64,000 nucleotides of DNA from Chionis minor. Its lineage: Eukaryota; Chordata; Aves; Charadriiformes; Chionididae. Below the pieces are notes generated by a model. The model did not search any database, was not told the origin of the DNA, and saw nothing but the letters and a program-made list of their open reading frames with translations. A program made the position numbers and the translations under genes. Where the stretch lies: NCBI GenBank assembly GCA_013398295.1, contig VZSF01010416.1, positions 1,696,098 to 1,760,097 of the forward strand. The letters run 5' to 3'. This document shows, one piece after another, positions 1-12,700 of the stretch; positions within the stretch are counted from its first letter, which is position 1; every line of letters starts with the position of its first letter.

Positions 1-732
1 AAAGCCAAAATCATACTCTAGCCATGCACAAGACCTCCTCTGCAGGATGCTCCAGCACATTGTGGGTAATGGGCAATTGTCCAGGTCCAAGCACTGTTGC
101 TTGGAAAAAGAGAATGCTTTTTCTTGTGCTTTCCATGCTCCCTCTTCTGTGTACAGGCAGCACAGAGGAGGAAGTTATAAAGGCTGAACACACAGAAAAC
201 ATGAACTGAACTTGACAACAGAAGCAGTAATTTAGGACAAGAATCAGAGAATTGCAGTGGACTGGAAGCTGCAGCAGTACAACCAGGAGAGGAAATTAGT
301 GGGTGATGACCTGAAAGATGGATATGGATGAGAACCAAGGTGCGAAGATTGGGTGTGACTGAGCAGTGAGACCTGAACTGGAAGCCCATGAACAAGAGAT
401 ATATTGAAAGAAGACACAGAAGGCCATAATCCATGATGGGAAGTGCAACTACCTGGGCAAAAAAATGTTATTAGCAAGAGAGAATGTTGCTATAGGCTGG
501 GAGAAGGAACTGGATGGAAGGCAGGAGATGTGAGACTGGTGGAGATTGAATGGGAATGGCTAAAAATGGAAACCAAACCTTACAGTAAGACAATGATCCA
601 GATGAGGTGACAGAGAGAGACTGTAAGAGAGTCTGCAAAGAGATTGCTACAAGGATGAAGGGCAAGAGAAATTGCTATGATGAACAAGGCCCCTGGAATT
701 GGGAAGAGAAGCCATATATTTATGGGAAAGAC

Positions 733-792
733 GGGTACAGTGTTGTACCCATCTCACAGCAGTGAGATGTAGCCTCACACAGTAGTGAGGCT
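733..792. repeat. Three consecutive perfect hairpins
   Basis: Directly visible: GGGTAC/GTACCC (733-738 and 745-750, 6-nt loop); CATCTCAC/GTGAGATG (750-757 and 762-769, 4-nt loop); AGCCTCAC/GTGAGGCT (771-778 and 785-792, 6-nt loop). The second and third share the core CTCAC...GTGAG, so one may be a diverged duplicate of the other. An A16 tract follows 14 bases later. Confidence 0.85.
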
Positions 793-806
793 ATTCCTGA
801 AGTGTT

Positions 807-822
807 AAAAAAAAAAAAAAAA
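807..822. repeat. A16 tract
   Basis: Uninterrupted run of 16 A immediately after the hairpin cluster. It may be a retroposition tail or simply a mononucleotide repeat. Confidence 0.9.
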
Positions 823-1450
823 GAGAAAATTATACTGGCCAACCAGAAACTTTAATCCAGTTTAGGAAAAAAATAATTGCATTTTTAGTCTATCCAGTGC
901 AGACCCCTAGATAGCGGCTAATACAAGCTGCTTCAAAGAAACATACATAAAACTCTGCAGAAGGAACCTAACATAATAAATACGTCTTCTTACTTGTTAC
1001 TGATTAAATATTACTGTATTCTCAAATTTGAGAGCTTATAATCCTGAAAGCTTCATTTCCATTCTATTCATACAATGACACATTTTCATTTGTGGCATTT
1101 GCCCAGGATAGGCTTCTATTCATATATGCACTTTATCTCAGGAAGGCACATAGTCTGGGGTTTGGCGAATGACTTCTTAGAATCTCCAGATCTATCACTT
1201 CATCTTGACAAGGTTTGGTACTATATGTAATTACGGGTTTCTTTCCTGAAAGAAGCCTTTTTGTTTATTTTACTGGAAGAAAAACAATTTAAACAAGACT
1301 TTATAATAGAGATAAGCTCTAGACATATGTTTCAATAGATTCACATTCTCGGCAACTACACATAAGTGGAGCCGTACTGCAATACATTTAGATGCAGTGG
1401 CCAACAGCAGGGCTCGCGTGCAATGGAACAACCAAAGCAGCTGGAGAATT
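823..1450. other. Intronic, nothing recognised
   Basis: AT-rich unique-looking sequence between the A-tract block and the ancient CR1. I see no coding, RNA or repeat signature. Confidence 0.5.
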
Positions 1451-1870
1451 TCACAAATTTATAGATCAAAGGCCTGAGGGGATCATTGTGATCATCTAAT
1501 CTAACCTCTTGTATAAGACAGGCATGTACTAATCCTTTTTTGAATTAAAGTATATATTTTAGGACAAAAACATCCATCATTTGCCAGTGATGGAGAACAA
1601 ACCAGTCTGTGATAAGTCATTCCAACACTAATTAACCTAATGGTTATAAATAATTTCTAGTCTGAATTAATCTCAGCTTCAATTTTCAGTCATTCTATTT
1701 ATACTTTTATTTACTGAACTGAAAAGCTCATTATCAAAGCTTTGTTTTCTAATCTTTTACTCATTCTTGTGGCTCTTCTCTGGAGCATTTCCAATTTATC
1801 CAGACCCTTCTTGACTTTATATTCATACTCAGATCATAAAGCAATCTGATTGAACCTTGGTTTTTTTCAG
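1451..1870 (-). mobile_element. Ancient CR1 LINE 3' fragment
   Basis: The + strand follows the reverse complement of old amniote CR1 3' regions shared by turtles, crocodilians and birds: a stretch like GGGATCATTGTGATCATCTA near 1480, then CCAGTGATGGAGAA near 1585, a 'TCTAGTCTGAAT' segment near 1657, and 'TTGTGGCTCTTCTCTGGAGC' near 1768 followed by a CCAATTTATCCA segment. These landmarks occur in the right order and spacing. The copy is heavily diverged and AT-shifted, so it is old. The far edge near 1870 is uncertain. Confidence 0.75.
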
Positions 1871-3226
1871 GGTCTTTCTTCCTATGCTAAAGTTTTCCCA
1901 TCCAGATGGACGTGAACCCTTTTCATTAGTTATTACTTGCCCAGTTCTTTGTGATCTTCATCTGTGTTTTAAGTTTTCTTTCAAATCATGATAATAACAT
2001 TAAACACTATAGATCTAAAAGCTCAAAAATTGCCTACCACTGAAGAAGGCTGTTCTTTGCTGAAGTCGTTCAGACATTATGATATATATCTAAAGAAAAA
2101 AACTGATCTAAGTTCTATATTCAAAGCTTTGAGTACTAATTCCAGTAACTCACATCTCAGTAAACACTTTCTCAGATAAAAATATCTGCAGATTCAAACA
2201 CCAATTCCAAAGAAGATGAGGGTATTTTCTTCTTAAAAAAAAAATATTAAAAAAAGACACCAGAGCAGTGACATCTGATTTCAAACCTACCAATCTTTAT
2301 TTGATCATCACCTGTGTGACTGCAATGGTACAATATGTAATAATAACCACATCTTTACAGAGATTATATTAATATTATATTTTTAAACATGCTAAAAGAT
2401 TTACTAGTCTGATATAAAGTCTAAACACTTTAAATTAGTTTCATTATTTTATTTTCTTTTAGCATGAAATTTGGTGAGCTTAAGATATAATTCTGACCCT
2501 GGACTCTCTAGACAGATTTTTGATAAATACATATTGACTGTTGATGATTATTTCTTATTCCTTGCCAACTTGATGATTCAGATACTTTTTCATCAAATTA
2601 TTTCCACTCTTCTCTGACTTAAATGAAACAAAACAGGAGATAATCTCATAGGAATCGTGGCATTTTCTTTCCTCTGTATCAAACCTAGTTATTTTGGCAG
2701 ACACAATAAAGAGTTCTTATACCTTTGCCCCTTATTTTGTTCTGTCTCCATAAAAGCAGATACTATGTTAATAAGAAAAGAAGTATATAGAAAATGTAAT
2801 TTACAAGGACCATATGAAAGAAGAGAATACTCATCTGGCATACAGTCTGGCCCTCCGTTTTCGAAGTGCACAAGGCACAGCTGAAATAAGTGGAGATACT
2901 TTTGAGAATTTTCTCCTCTGTAAAGGATAGGAGGCTGAGACTAAGGAATTATTTGCATTAACAGCAAACGAGTTTTTAGATTAATTGCAAAGAGTTGGAA
3001 ATGGTAGCAGTAACATTCTGTAGCACACTATGCTGAAACAATATGAGTTCTCATATGAAGGCCCAAGACCTCCAATCAGTGGACTTATTACAAACTGCTG
3101 CTCCTGGAACACATGTAAGATAATTTTGAACTAAACCCAGGGTTCCTGTGGTACTTTAGCAGCTACATAGTAATGAAAACTTAGCCTTACATATAGAATT
3201 CATTTGAAAAAAGCATAAAAATAAAA

Positions 3227-3250
3227 ACTAGAGACCTGGTAGTCTCTAGT
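3227..3250. repeat. Perfect 9-bp inverted repeat with 6-nt loop
   Basis: ACTAGAGAC (3227-3235) and GTCTCTAGT (3242-3250) are exact reverse complements around the loop CTGGTA. No flanking context suggests a function. Confidence 0.85.
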
Positions 3251-4005
3251 AGTTTGGGTTTAAATTATGTTAGTGATTTACTTAGAGAACATAACATTGA
3301 AAAGCTTTGAAGAAAGAAGATAGTTGGCATTGTGACCACGTGTCATTTTACGCTGAAAAATATTCTAAGAAATAAAGCCTGCTATTACCTAGAGTAAACA
3401 ACTACTTATCACTTTGAAGAATAAATGATCTGGTCTTTTCAGAAAAGTGGGTAGAGTTCTAACTTAAATACAGGGTAGACTTACGCTCAGACAAAAATTA
3501 TTTGGATAGGTCACTTCCTGATCAGATTTTTAATGTTTATTCAGTTCTAATGTGACTAACCTGTAATAACTGGTAAAGAGCTGATCGTTATTTTTCTTAT
3601 AAAGCCACAGAGTACTCAATCTTGACTGCCAATTTTAAAACCTGCAGACAAATACTATGATGACTAAAAGCACTGTAGAAAAATGTTCTTGCTGATAGGT
3701 GTTAATTTTGAAAAGAACTTTCTTTGAAAAAAGCTGGCCATTGTTTGATGCTTTTTGTAGGTGTTGAAACTAGCTAGGTCATTTTCTTGTATTTCCTGTA
3801 GATCCTTTCTGTTGTTAAAAGTCTTCATAAACAAAAACTATGATTTTTGCTATGCATACTGAATCTGGAAATGTACTCATTACGAGCGTTATATTTTGAA
3901 TCTATATTTTGCGTATTTTGAAATTGGAATGAAGTTCAGCTGTGATTCACCATCTACAAATATTTTCTCCCCAGTGCAAACAAATCTAAATGCTACATGT
4001 ATATA

Positions 4006-4066
4006 TCACTAGTATGTATTAGCAATTAGTATATATATTAGTATGTATACTATATACTAGTATATA
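4006..4066. repeat. TA-rich tract with palindrome
   Basis: Repeated ACTAGTAT/TTAGTATA-type motifs ending in the exact 16-bp palindrome TATATACTAGTATATA at 4051-4066. This is low-complexity sequence capable of cruciform pairing. Confidence 0.8.
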
Positions 4067-5905
4067 CACCTACTCATTCATAGTTGCAGGAATCTTTTAT
4101 AATATATAACTGTAATACTATTATTTAAATATTTCTCAGAATCTAGCAAGCTAGATACTGTGGTTGTGCAAAGCCTACCTTCTTTCTAATTGACTGTCTT
4201 GGGATTTCATCATTTGTACACAATTCAGCCACACAAAACACACTAATAAGAAGAGTAAATCTTCAAAATAACCTTACCTAGAACTTAGGGTTTAACTTTA
4301 ACATTTCTTTTCTTATCAAACTACCTTAAAAATTAACTATTTTGTTTTGCATAACATTTAATCTTGAATATGTGTGGTCTTTCTATGAAATAATATTCTG
4401 AAAAAATGTATGTAATGAATAAATTAGTTAATTACAGAAATATGTAGCATAATACAATACAATATGCACATTACTATTTTTCTTTGGCCCCTCATTACTC
4501 TAAAATACTCTTATTGGTGGAAAACATTATGTCATTACAATTAAGTTAGCAATTGCCAACAAACTGATATGAAATTCAGGCAGCTCAGCAACAATGGACT
4601 AAACAGGACACTACACAGGTAACCAAAGAGTAAGTATACTTCAACTTCAACGGTATTCAGAAATAGATTGCCAAAAGCTGCAGGGAAAAAAAGGCATGTA
4701 AATTAATTTGTTCAATCTACAGTCAATTGCACTGATCTCAAAAACCTGAGATCACAAAAATGACACTTTTAACAATTTCAGCTTCACAAAGAAGAAATGT
4801 GTGTGGTGAGTTAAGAAAAAGTGGTTTTATTGGATTAATACAAAATTATGTAGTTGGCCCGAAACATTAAGAAGTTCTACGTGTTTTGCAACCTTCTTTG
4901 TTTTGGAGGAAGTGTACTATGAATATTATTGGGGTAACCTTGAGGGTACTCCTTGTCATGGGTATATGTCTGTGAAGGATAATTTGGGTCTGTATAGATA
5001 CGCCTGAGCTTCAGAAATAAGCTGGAGGCATTACATTATCTAAATAATTTTTTGACATTTTGGGGAATCACCAATATACTTGTAAAAACATCTGCTAATT
5101 TTTTACAAGAAAAGTGGTTTAGGTTCAGATTCCCAAAAACAAATAAAAATGTACTTAGGCAGACTTTGGTGATTAAGTCCACGTTTTAATCCAAAATTTA
5201 ATTCAGAGGAAATACAAGCTATTGAAACTTGCTAAACACTCCATTTTGACTGGAAAGTTCTTCAGGCACTTGAATGTTCCCAGTGTACAAATTCCCAGTA
5301 CTGCTTTGCCTAAACATTTCGATAACCAGGTCTGTTCCAAGTAACCCGGAATCAGAAACCAGGTGGAACAATACCTAAAACCTCCGAGTGTCCTTCCTTA
5401 CAGCATGCACATAGATGATCAGGCCTTTGTTACAGCGGACTTGATTTTAAACTGTAATTAAACACTGAGGAGGTAATGTCAACAACTCTCCACAGAATAC
5501 CTGCTAAATGTTCTACCAGCAAGGAGGTGCCTGAGTTCACTTTCTATTCAAGCCTGAACAGGTGCAAATCCACCTTTTCTACTACACAGACCAGCAAGAG
5601 TGTCTTTCTTTGGTGCTGGCGAAGTAGGACCACTGTCTTGGGGGTTAGTTTCTAAGGCTGTTTACTTGTGAATCCTAGTAGCTCCTCCCCAAATTATTCA
5701 GTTTTGTTCAGTGATGTATGCCCATCCTTAGTTAAGACTCTAGATCAAACCTGAAATCTTAAATATGGCAGATCTAGAACTACTAATTATATTTTACAGT
5801 GATAGGAAATTAAAAACTCAACAATAACTAATTGTACTAATATTTAAATACATACTAGCTTTCAATCATTACTTAAGCTTTTTTTTACATCAGTTTTGCA
5901 ATTAA

Positions 5906-5910
5906 CAAAA
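5906..5910 (+). repeat. Target site duplication, left copy (CAAAA)
   Basis: CAAAA directly precedes the LTR start and is repeated exactly at 6712-6716 after the LTR end. A 5-bp duplication fits an ERVL-type insertion. Confidence 0.85.
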
Positions 5911-6254
5911 TGTCCTGGTTTGAGGTAAAACAGGACCAATTTTGTTCAGTAACTCTGCTTTCTAACTGGGCCTCTTCTAACTGCTGAAATTAACAGCATA
6001 TAGTGCAGAAAACTGCTCTTTCTCAGAGTGATAAGACCCATGTTTATAGCTGATGCCAAGGCACGGTATGCAGAGAGGCCCTTGCTTAGACTTACTGCGA
6101 TAACAACCAAGGTCAGCCAACCTTGTTATTTGCCCTGTTGGAGGGTTGGAAGCAGAGAAGCTTAGAGGGGTCCCATCTGTGGGGAGAAGCAGACAGGACA
6201 GGTGACCCAAAACTGACCAAACAGTGTATTCCATCCCATCTGCATCATGCTCAG

Positions 6255-6261
6255 TATAAAA
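6255..6261 (+). promoter_or_regulatory. TATA box of the solo LTR
   Basis: TATAAAA within the LTR, about 345 bp from its start and roughly 330 bp before the ATTAAA signal, as expected at the end of U3. Initiation would be expected around 6285. Whether it is active cannot be seen. Confidence 0.6.
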
Positions 6262-6591
6262 GCTGAGGGATCAAAGGCTCAGCATCCATTTTTTCAGTTG
6301 TTCCAGTTTTCCATTTTACGGCTTCCGGCTCCTTCTTCAACTTGCTTGGGCTTTTGCTCTTGCTGAGACTCTTGTTTTTCTTCTTCAATGGCCGGCGTCC
6401 GAGGAGGACTCCATCGGTTCGTCTGCCTTTGATCCCGACCCGTGTGTTCCTGGATCCAGTTCCCTTCTGTCACTGAGTCCAGTCTGGGACTTCCCCAGTG
6501 CCTGCTGGTGACATGATTGTCATCCTGGGAGCTTGATACGGTTTTGTATATATTTCATTATTTTCTTTTGTTATTTTATTCTTTATATTTC

Positions 6592-6597
6592 ATTAAA
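6592..6597 (+). terminator. ATTAAA polyadenylation signal of the LTR
   Basis: ATTAAA lies about 115 bp before the LTR end, followed by T-rich sequence. The diverged LTR copy keeps the same hexamer (reverse complement at 46244-46249), which supports a real R-region signal. Confidence 0.6.
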
Positions 6598-6634
6598 GTA
6601 GTTTAGTTCTTACTAAACTAGTCTCTCTTCTTCT

Positions 6635-6659
6635 CTCTCTCCTGCCCGGCAGGAGAGAG
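6635..6659 (+). repeat. 11-bp perfect stem-loop near the LTR 3' end
   Basis: CTCTCTCCTGC (6635-6645) pairs with GCAGGAGAGAG (6649-6659) around the 3-nt loop CCG. It lies between the polyadenylation signal and the LTR terminus. Confidence 0.85.
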
Positions 6660-6711
6660 GGAACATCTGTCGCTCAGCTTGCTTGGGCCAATCCAGCCCA
6701 AACCCACGACA

Positions 6712-6716
6712 CAAAA
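6712..6716 (+). repeat. Target site duplication, right copy (CAAAA)
   Basis: Exact copy of 5906-5910 immediately after the LTR terminal ACA. Confidence 0.85.
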
Positions 6717-9700
6717 CTTCACAGTTTGTTTTCACTTTTAACAAGTGACAGTTAAAATTTAAAAATCAAATTCTATCATTCTTCTAATGAATCACACCTC
6801 ATGTTTAGCACTCTTTATTCTAGACCTAATTATGTGGTGCACACAAACATCCCTAAGATAAATGTTTATTACGGAAATGATAACATTACTGCAATATAAT
6901 GGCAATATCATGATGCAATTACAATGAATCACTATAATCTGTGAAGTGGTTTGAAACACTTAGATACGCAGCACCCTTCAGATACACCATATTATGTTGT
7001 TTCGTTTATCTATGCTAAGCAGAAATCTACATTCCTCACAATATTTTAGTACTGTTGTGTATTGCTGGTATTAACCTAACATCTGGGAGTTTCGGACCTT
7101 GATCAGCATCTCTTATTTTTTTCCTGGGTGCTGCCCAAAGTCAGGAGGAAGAAATGGTGTTGGTCAAAGGACCTTTTAGCATTAAGTGCAAGACACAAGA
7201 CAACAGACAGAGGCAGAAATATGGGAAAGCACAAGGAAACAATAAGACAGCATAGGTCAGCCTGACTAACTGTATGGTGTCCACACACCAGCAGTCTAGC
7301 CCTCCTCACCTCATTCCATAATCTGTGTAGAGGGGGGGAAAACCCACAGTTTTGCAAGATAGGAAAAGAGAATAATGGATTCATTTCACGACCGCAACCA
7401 CTAAGCAGTCAATTAATTAATAACCTCTATTCACACACTGCAGGATGAAATTTGAGGTAGTTATCTGTGGAATCAAAACTTTACTTTCTTTTAAAAGATA
7501 TTAGTTGTATTTGAAACTCTAAGATACAAGACAATAATTCTTCTAAGATTCTACAATAATTTGGATGTTCCCTAGTAGAAACCTTTTTCTTTTTTCTTTT
7601 TCATTCCTGGAGTTTTCTTTATTTGAAGATAAATGTCTTCCTAACTGTAAATATGATTTTTCCCTTTGCATTTAAGCCTGTGCTACATCTTTCCCATTCT
7701 TGTCTCTGTATATAATTAATACAGGTAGAATACTGGATTTACTATTTCTTTTGACATTTACAAAAGAAATAATAGTAACTATAATAAGCCTTTTGTGTCT
7801 TCATCTGCCTGCTTTTTGTATTCAAATTGTCTCTTCCCTCTCTTCTGTGGCACTTTTTCATTCTGCCCTTTGCATCTGAAAACCCTTCCTTGGCTACTTC
7901 CTTTTCTCTCACTAATTGGATACTTTCCAGAGACCCAAAAAAGCCTAAAACATATTCCCAAAATAGCTCTCAAAAGCTAAATCAAGATCAAGAAACTAAC
8001 TAAAGTATGGTTAAAAGAAACCACTCTGATTTTCCCACCTTTTTTTTACCATCTGATCTGTATTTTGGATATTTTGAATTTTAATTCTCTAAGAAAGGAA
8101 CCTTCATCTCCATGTTGTCTGCAAAGCACTTAGCACACCTGTGGTGTTAAGTGAATAGTTATAATAGATACATGGGTGAATAGCATTAAATGGCAGTGGG
8201 CACAAAGACATTCACTGGATCACCTGTTTTGACCAGCCTGATTAATGTGGTAATTGTGCATGCATTATTTAGTGCACAGACTTTCCTCAGTGACAAAAGC
8301 CATATTGTGAGTGGCCACTAGTCCCATCCTGGTAATTTCACTGACATGCGGCAACTTCCAGTGTTAAAATCCTTGTCCCACATTAAAAAGAAAATACAAG
8401 CCATACTTTACTTTGTGGCTGCAAGTGAAGAAGGAATTTTTAGGCGAAAAGACAGAAAAAAATTTGTACTGATTTTTAATTCTATCTTCTATCATTTTTG
8501 AAGGGAACCAAATTTAGTATCCTCGCTTTCCAAAACCTTCGGCCTCCTAACTAGCTTAATTGGTCTCTGTTCATTTCTTACTCAGATCATTTATAAACTG
8601 CCTCCATGGTCCCTGCTGCCTTTTCAAAGCAGCATATGGTCCCTCCATTCATGATAGTCACAATTTCTATTACTGAGTAAAGGAGAAAAAAAAAATGTTA
8701 ATGTCATATTCAGATTGCACCAGAAAAAGTCTGAAACGAAACATGGGATTCAAAAGTGAAGGTATCAATAGTGACAATACCTCTGAAACATTGCTTATTC
8801 TATATGATTTGTAGTATATTTTTAGTACATAAACTACTAAAATACTTAGTACAGTTATTAGACTATATTTAACAAGAAATTCAGGTTTAAATACACTATC
8901 ATATGCATCTGTTGCATATGTTGTTGGAACCTCAAAGATTGTATTTCTTGTTGTGCTTTTACATGTGATTAAAAAATAATGCCACACAGTTTCTTAGATT
9001 TAAGTCAAGCCAAGATCAATTAATAAAAAAAGAACATCTCAGTATTGAACTGATTAACTCACAAAATACAGAAGAAAAAGAAAAAAAGAGCTCAAATCCA
9101 GAGAGTTAGTGTCCTGTCCCCAAAGATTAAAAGTTATGACTAAAAGACTAAAAATACGAGCGACCAATACCTTTAGACCCACTTTTTCTAAACTATGCTA
9201 CCAGGAGGATGCATTTTGTTAACTAATCAAATGTGATTTGAATTTTAATTTTAACTGATTGGAAAAATGTTGCCACAGTTATAGAAACAAAGGCTCAGAT
9301 CATAGATTCAAATTTCTTTCATTGGCTAGCAACTACAGATATTTAATATGAAATAACCCACAAGTGAAGTGATGAGCACATCATACGGGTCTCAAAACAC
9401 TTCTTAACACCCAGTAGAAATCGTAAAGCCTATAGTCTAAAATTCCAAAGACCATATGCTGTCACAAGCCACAAGAAAAAAAGAAAGAATAAGAACTCAA
9501 AGGTGGTCTTTTAAGTCTCTAATAGCAACAGGTGAAAATGCCAAAATTATATTAGCAATTGAACCATGTTAACTATACAAAAGTTAGAAAGAAAAAAAAA
9601 CCAACCACAAACAATAAAAAACACCCTCTTGCCAATATAGCCCAAGGAGAAACTACTTTCTGTCCCTAAATCTGGTGACCACTTTAACCTGGAGTATGTG

Positions 9701-12700
9701 AGCAAGGTAGAATAATCAAGTACTTTCAATGTATTACAGAAATGAAGACATCAGCCTAGCTGAGAATGTCAGAAGACAGGGAAAAAACAATAACGTAGAA
9801 GAAAAAATATGCATTAAAAAAGGGAAAAACATCTTCTAGCCTCTTCAGGTAACTACTCCAGACTATGAGATTAAGATTACTAATTCTGCTTGTCATTACA
9901 TATTTTTATTAAAAACTACGTTCTATTAGCAATAACTTTATGACACATCAGATGCCAACGTCCCATCACTGTACTTCACTGATCTAATTCACCTTAGAAC
10001 ACTGGCCAGAATAAACTGTCAAAATACCCATCTGTCTGCTGGAATAGGATTTTATCCTCTTCAGATATACTGTTTCTCTGCTAAGACTAAGCAGGTTACG
10101 CTACCTAAGAGCAGGTATGGTCTATTGTTACTGCAAACATGTTTTAAATTCTTCCAATATTCATAACTAGTTCCAACATTTGAAAAACATATATATACTC
10201 TCGGACTTAGGAATGTTTATGGTTTAATGTTATTTTGTCCATTTCAATGACATTTTTAAAATGACTCTCAAAAATAAAATTAGTTTTAACTTCTGGTTTT
10301 GTTCTTAGATTTTTATTTCCCTTTTTTGATAGCTAATCTATTTAGCTTCACTCTGCTAGCCTACTTGGATGAAAGGTTAACACATTGCTAATTGAGGTAT
10401 ACTGGATATTACTTTCAACAGTAGAGGCAGCTTTTATGGATGGTGATAGGAATTCAATAAAGCTGAATTAGCATGAAATAAGACTAATTTAGTGTCTGCA
10501 TATTTACCAATTGATTTCAAATTTTCTTCTTTAATGTTTATTTCTTTCATTCAGGAAAATCACTGTTTGTTGTACAGTTCACTGAGTAACTTGTTTCAGT
10601 CCAGTAAAAGTACTAGAGGTGTGTCAGCTTCAGAACTGCATATTACAAAATCTTTCTATTCTCACCATATCTCTCCTTCTTTCTCACCGTTCATACAGAT
10701 TCAGAATTAAAGTACCCCTACAGCTGAATTTTGTCTTGAAATCCCTTTAATTAATATGTTTAGGTCTATTTCTAGTCTGTTCACATTATTTATAAAATAA
10801 CTGGTTCAAGTACAAAAAGAAACTGACTCTCTAACCATCTATATTTAGGATATATACACAAGTACATTATGATTAAGTTATTCGACCTGTTTTAAGAATG
10901 ACAAAATCCAGCTATGCATTTTTAAGAGGATGCAGAAGAAAATAGGCACTTAGAAGATATGTGCATGGTAAGAATCTATTATTACATAGTTCCCAAGAAA
11001 AGATAAACTTTCCTATATATGGATACCATTCCTATTTCTCTGTAATTTTATACAGGACAAATTTGTTTCATACCAAAAAAAATTATAATAGAAACATAAA
11101 TTTTAATATAATAGGCCATATTTCAACAAATTCAATTTGCATTACTTTAGTGCAGGTGGTTATTTATTACAGTGTATATACACATAATCTTGATGTTTTG
11201 AAGGTGACTCAGACTGGCTGAGTAAGTAAGCCAGGGACAGTCAGTGAAAGCATTTACTCAGCATCTAGAGTCCATATTACAAGCTCAGCTCTGCATGAAG
11301 GGCAATTTGGACCATGAAGAAGCAGCAAACTGAATCAAGGACAAGTGTAGTTTAATACTTCCAATTTCATGAACTGAGAACAAAATCCCATTTTTAAAGG
11401 AAAAGCTCTAAAGATAAAAACCTGGTTCACAAAAATAGTTCAAGTACAGCCCTGAGAATTTAGCATCATCCAGAATGAAAGTATGTCTATTATTGTATAG
11501 CTAAAAATATGACAGCTTGTGTTTTTCAGAAAATTATTTCAAGGCCAGTGGATTTGGTTTAGAATTTTTCTCCTTTTTCCCTTTTCTTTTAAATAGAAAG
11601 AAATTGGATTTTATGCCACTGCAACTTAAAAAGCTATATAACCTGGTAGCAGCAGGGGAAAAAAACCAGAGAGAACTAAAAAGATTTAAAAGCAAAGAGA
11701 AAGATGGCGAGGAAAAAGGGAGGTTTGAATCTAGAAGGACTGATTGAAGGAAGATGAGTCCTGAAAACAGAGAGAAAGAAAAAGAAAGAGGCATAAGAAA
11801 CTGAATGCAAAATCATAGGTTTTACTCTGAGTTGGACGGACACATTTCTAATTGACTTAAATATAAGAAGAATACATCCTTTTGGCAGAGGCCCACAAAA
11901 AGACATTTTTAAAAAAAAAATAAATCTATGTGATAGCAAAATATTTACCCAAGAAAAAGTATTCCCCAAATTTGGTTCATTTTTAGTAAGAGTTAAAAAA
12001 TAATATATCATGTTTATTCACAATTATAGGCTGTACATTTTCCTTATATAACAGTAAAAGAAAACTGAGTTACATTAGCTTTTAAATAAGATTTGCCATT
12101 AATAATTTTGCCTCAGTCTCCTTGGTCTGCCTGACATTGCTGACGTACTCTGCTACATGCTGACAGTCTCATTTGTAATGCCTTGGCAGTAAAACCCATT
12201 TAAATCAATAGATATACATGTATGTACTCAAACTTCATCTTTCTGCCAATAGGCTTAATTTAGATGCCCACAGTCCTAAGGATTTTATAGACTGTTTTGT
12301 TCCTTTTACATTATATGCAACAAATAAAAATATTTCTTCAGCTGACTTTCAGTAAGGGGTCTTATTTCACCAACATATTTCACCAAAAAAGAAACCCAAA
12401 GTTAGATGTTTTACATCATTACAGTTATTATCTCATATCAAATTAGACAGAAGCAACACTAACAGTTCTGAATTGGAGGTGTGTATTTGTGTAAAAGAAA
12501 TAATAGTTAAGAAATACTAACAGAAGTTAATCAACATTAATAACAATATCAATGATACATGTACTATTTCACATGCACGTATACAGTACTTACGGAATAT
12601 GGTATGTACTACTGTCTTCTTTTTATAGTCAGTGAAACTGAGGTAAAGATTTGGGTAGCGCTGGATACAGGGGAAAGAAGGAATCCAAGCACAGAATTTC

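Larger units (their letters stand above)
1..822. repeat. Purine-rich block ending in a hairpin cluster and A-tract; possible retroposed sequence
   Basis: The + strand is unusually rich in G and A from about 200 to 720, then has three adjacent hairpins (733-792) and a run of 16 A at 807-822. A 3' A-tract after a distinct-composition block is what a retroposed RNA copy would leave. I do not recognise the source, the left edge lies outside or near the window start, and I cannot identify a target duplication. The long minus-strand open frame at 18-434 resembles no family I know and is probably chance. Confidence 0.3.
1871..5905. other. Intronic, no gene; small hairpin and TA-rich palindrome only
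   Basis: AT-rich intronic sequence. Apart from the hairpin at 3227-3250 and the TA-rich tract at 4006-4066, I recognise nothing. The 5230-5700 part is less AT-rich and could be an old unclassified repeat, but no family signature is visible. Confidence 0.5.
5911..6711 (+). mobile_element. Solo LTR of an avian ERVL-like endogenous retrovirus
   Basis: This 801-bp element begins TGTCCTGGTTTGAGG and ends CCCACGACA, the TG...CA termini of an LTR, and is bounded by CAAAA duplications. Inside are a TATAAAA box (6255-6261), an ATTAAA polyadenylation signal (6592-6597) and an 11-bp-stem hairpin near the 3' end (6635-6659). No internal retroviral sequence or second LTR lies beside it, so it is a solo LTR left by recombination between two LTRs. 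The intact duplication and modest decay suggest a fairly recent insertion. A diverged relative sits on the opposite strand at 46095-46829. It lies antisense to AGBL4 transcription. The ERVL assignment rests on duplication length and terminal sequence. Confidence 0.9.

Noticed and set aside
18..434. 138-codon minus-strand open frame
   Set aside because: No recognisable family, no splice context, and it lies antisense in a purine-rich block whose low T content makes stop codons rare on the opposite strand.
5230..5700. Possible ancient repeat or exon in a less AT-rich stretch
   Set aside because: No family landmark and no open frame with plausible splice sites.
12600..12680. Possible MIR or L2 SINE/LINE remnant (GTGAAACTGAGGTAAAG)
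   Set aside because: Only a short resemblance to the GAGGAAACTGAGGC landmark; no further core or tail could be followed.
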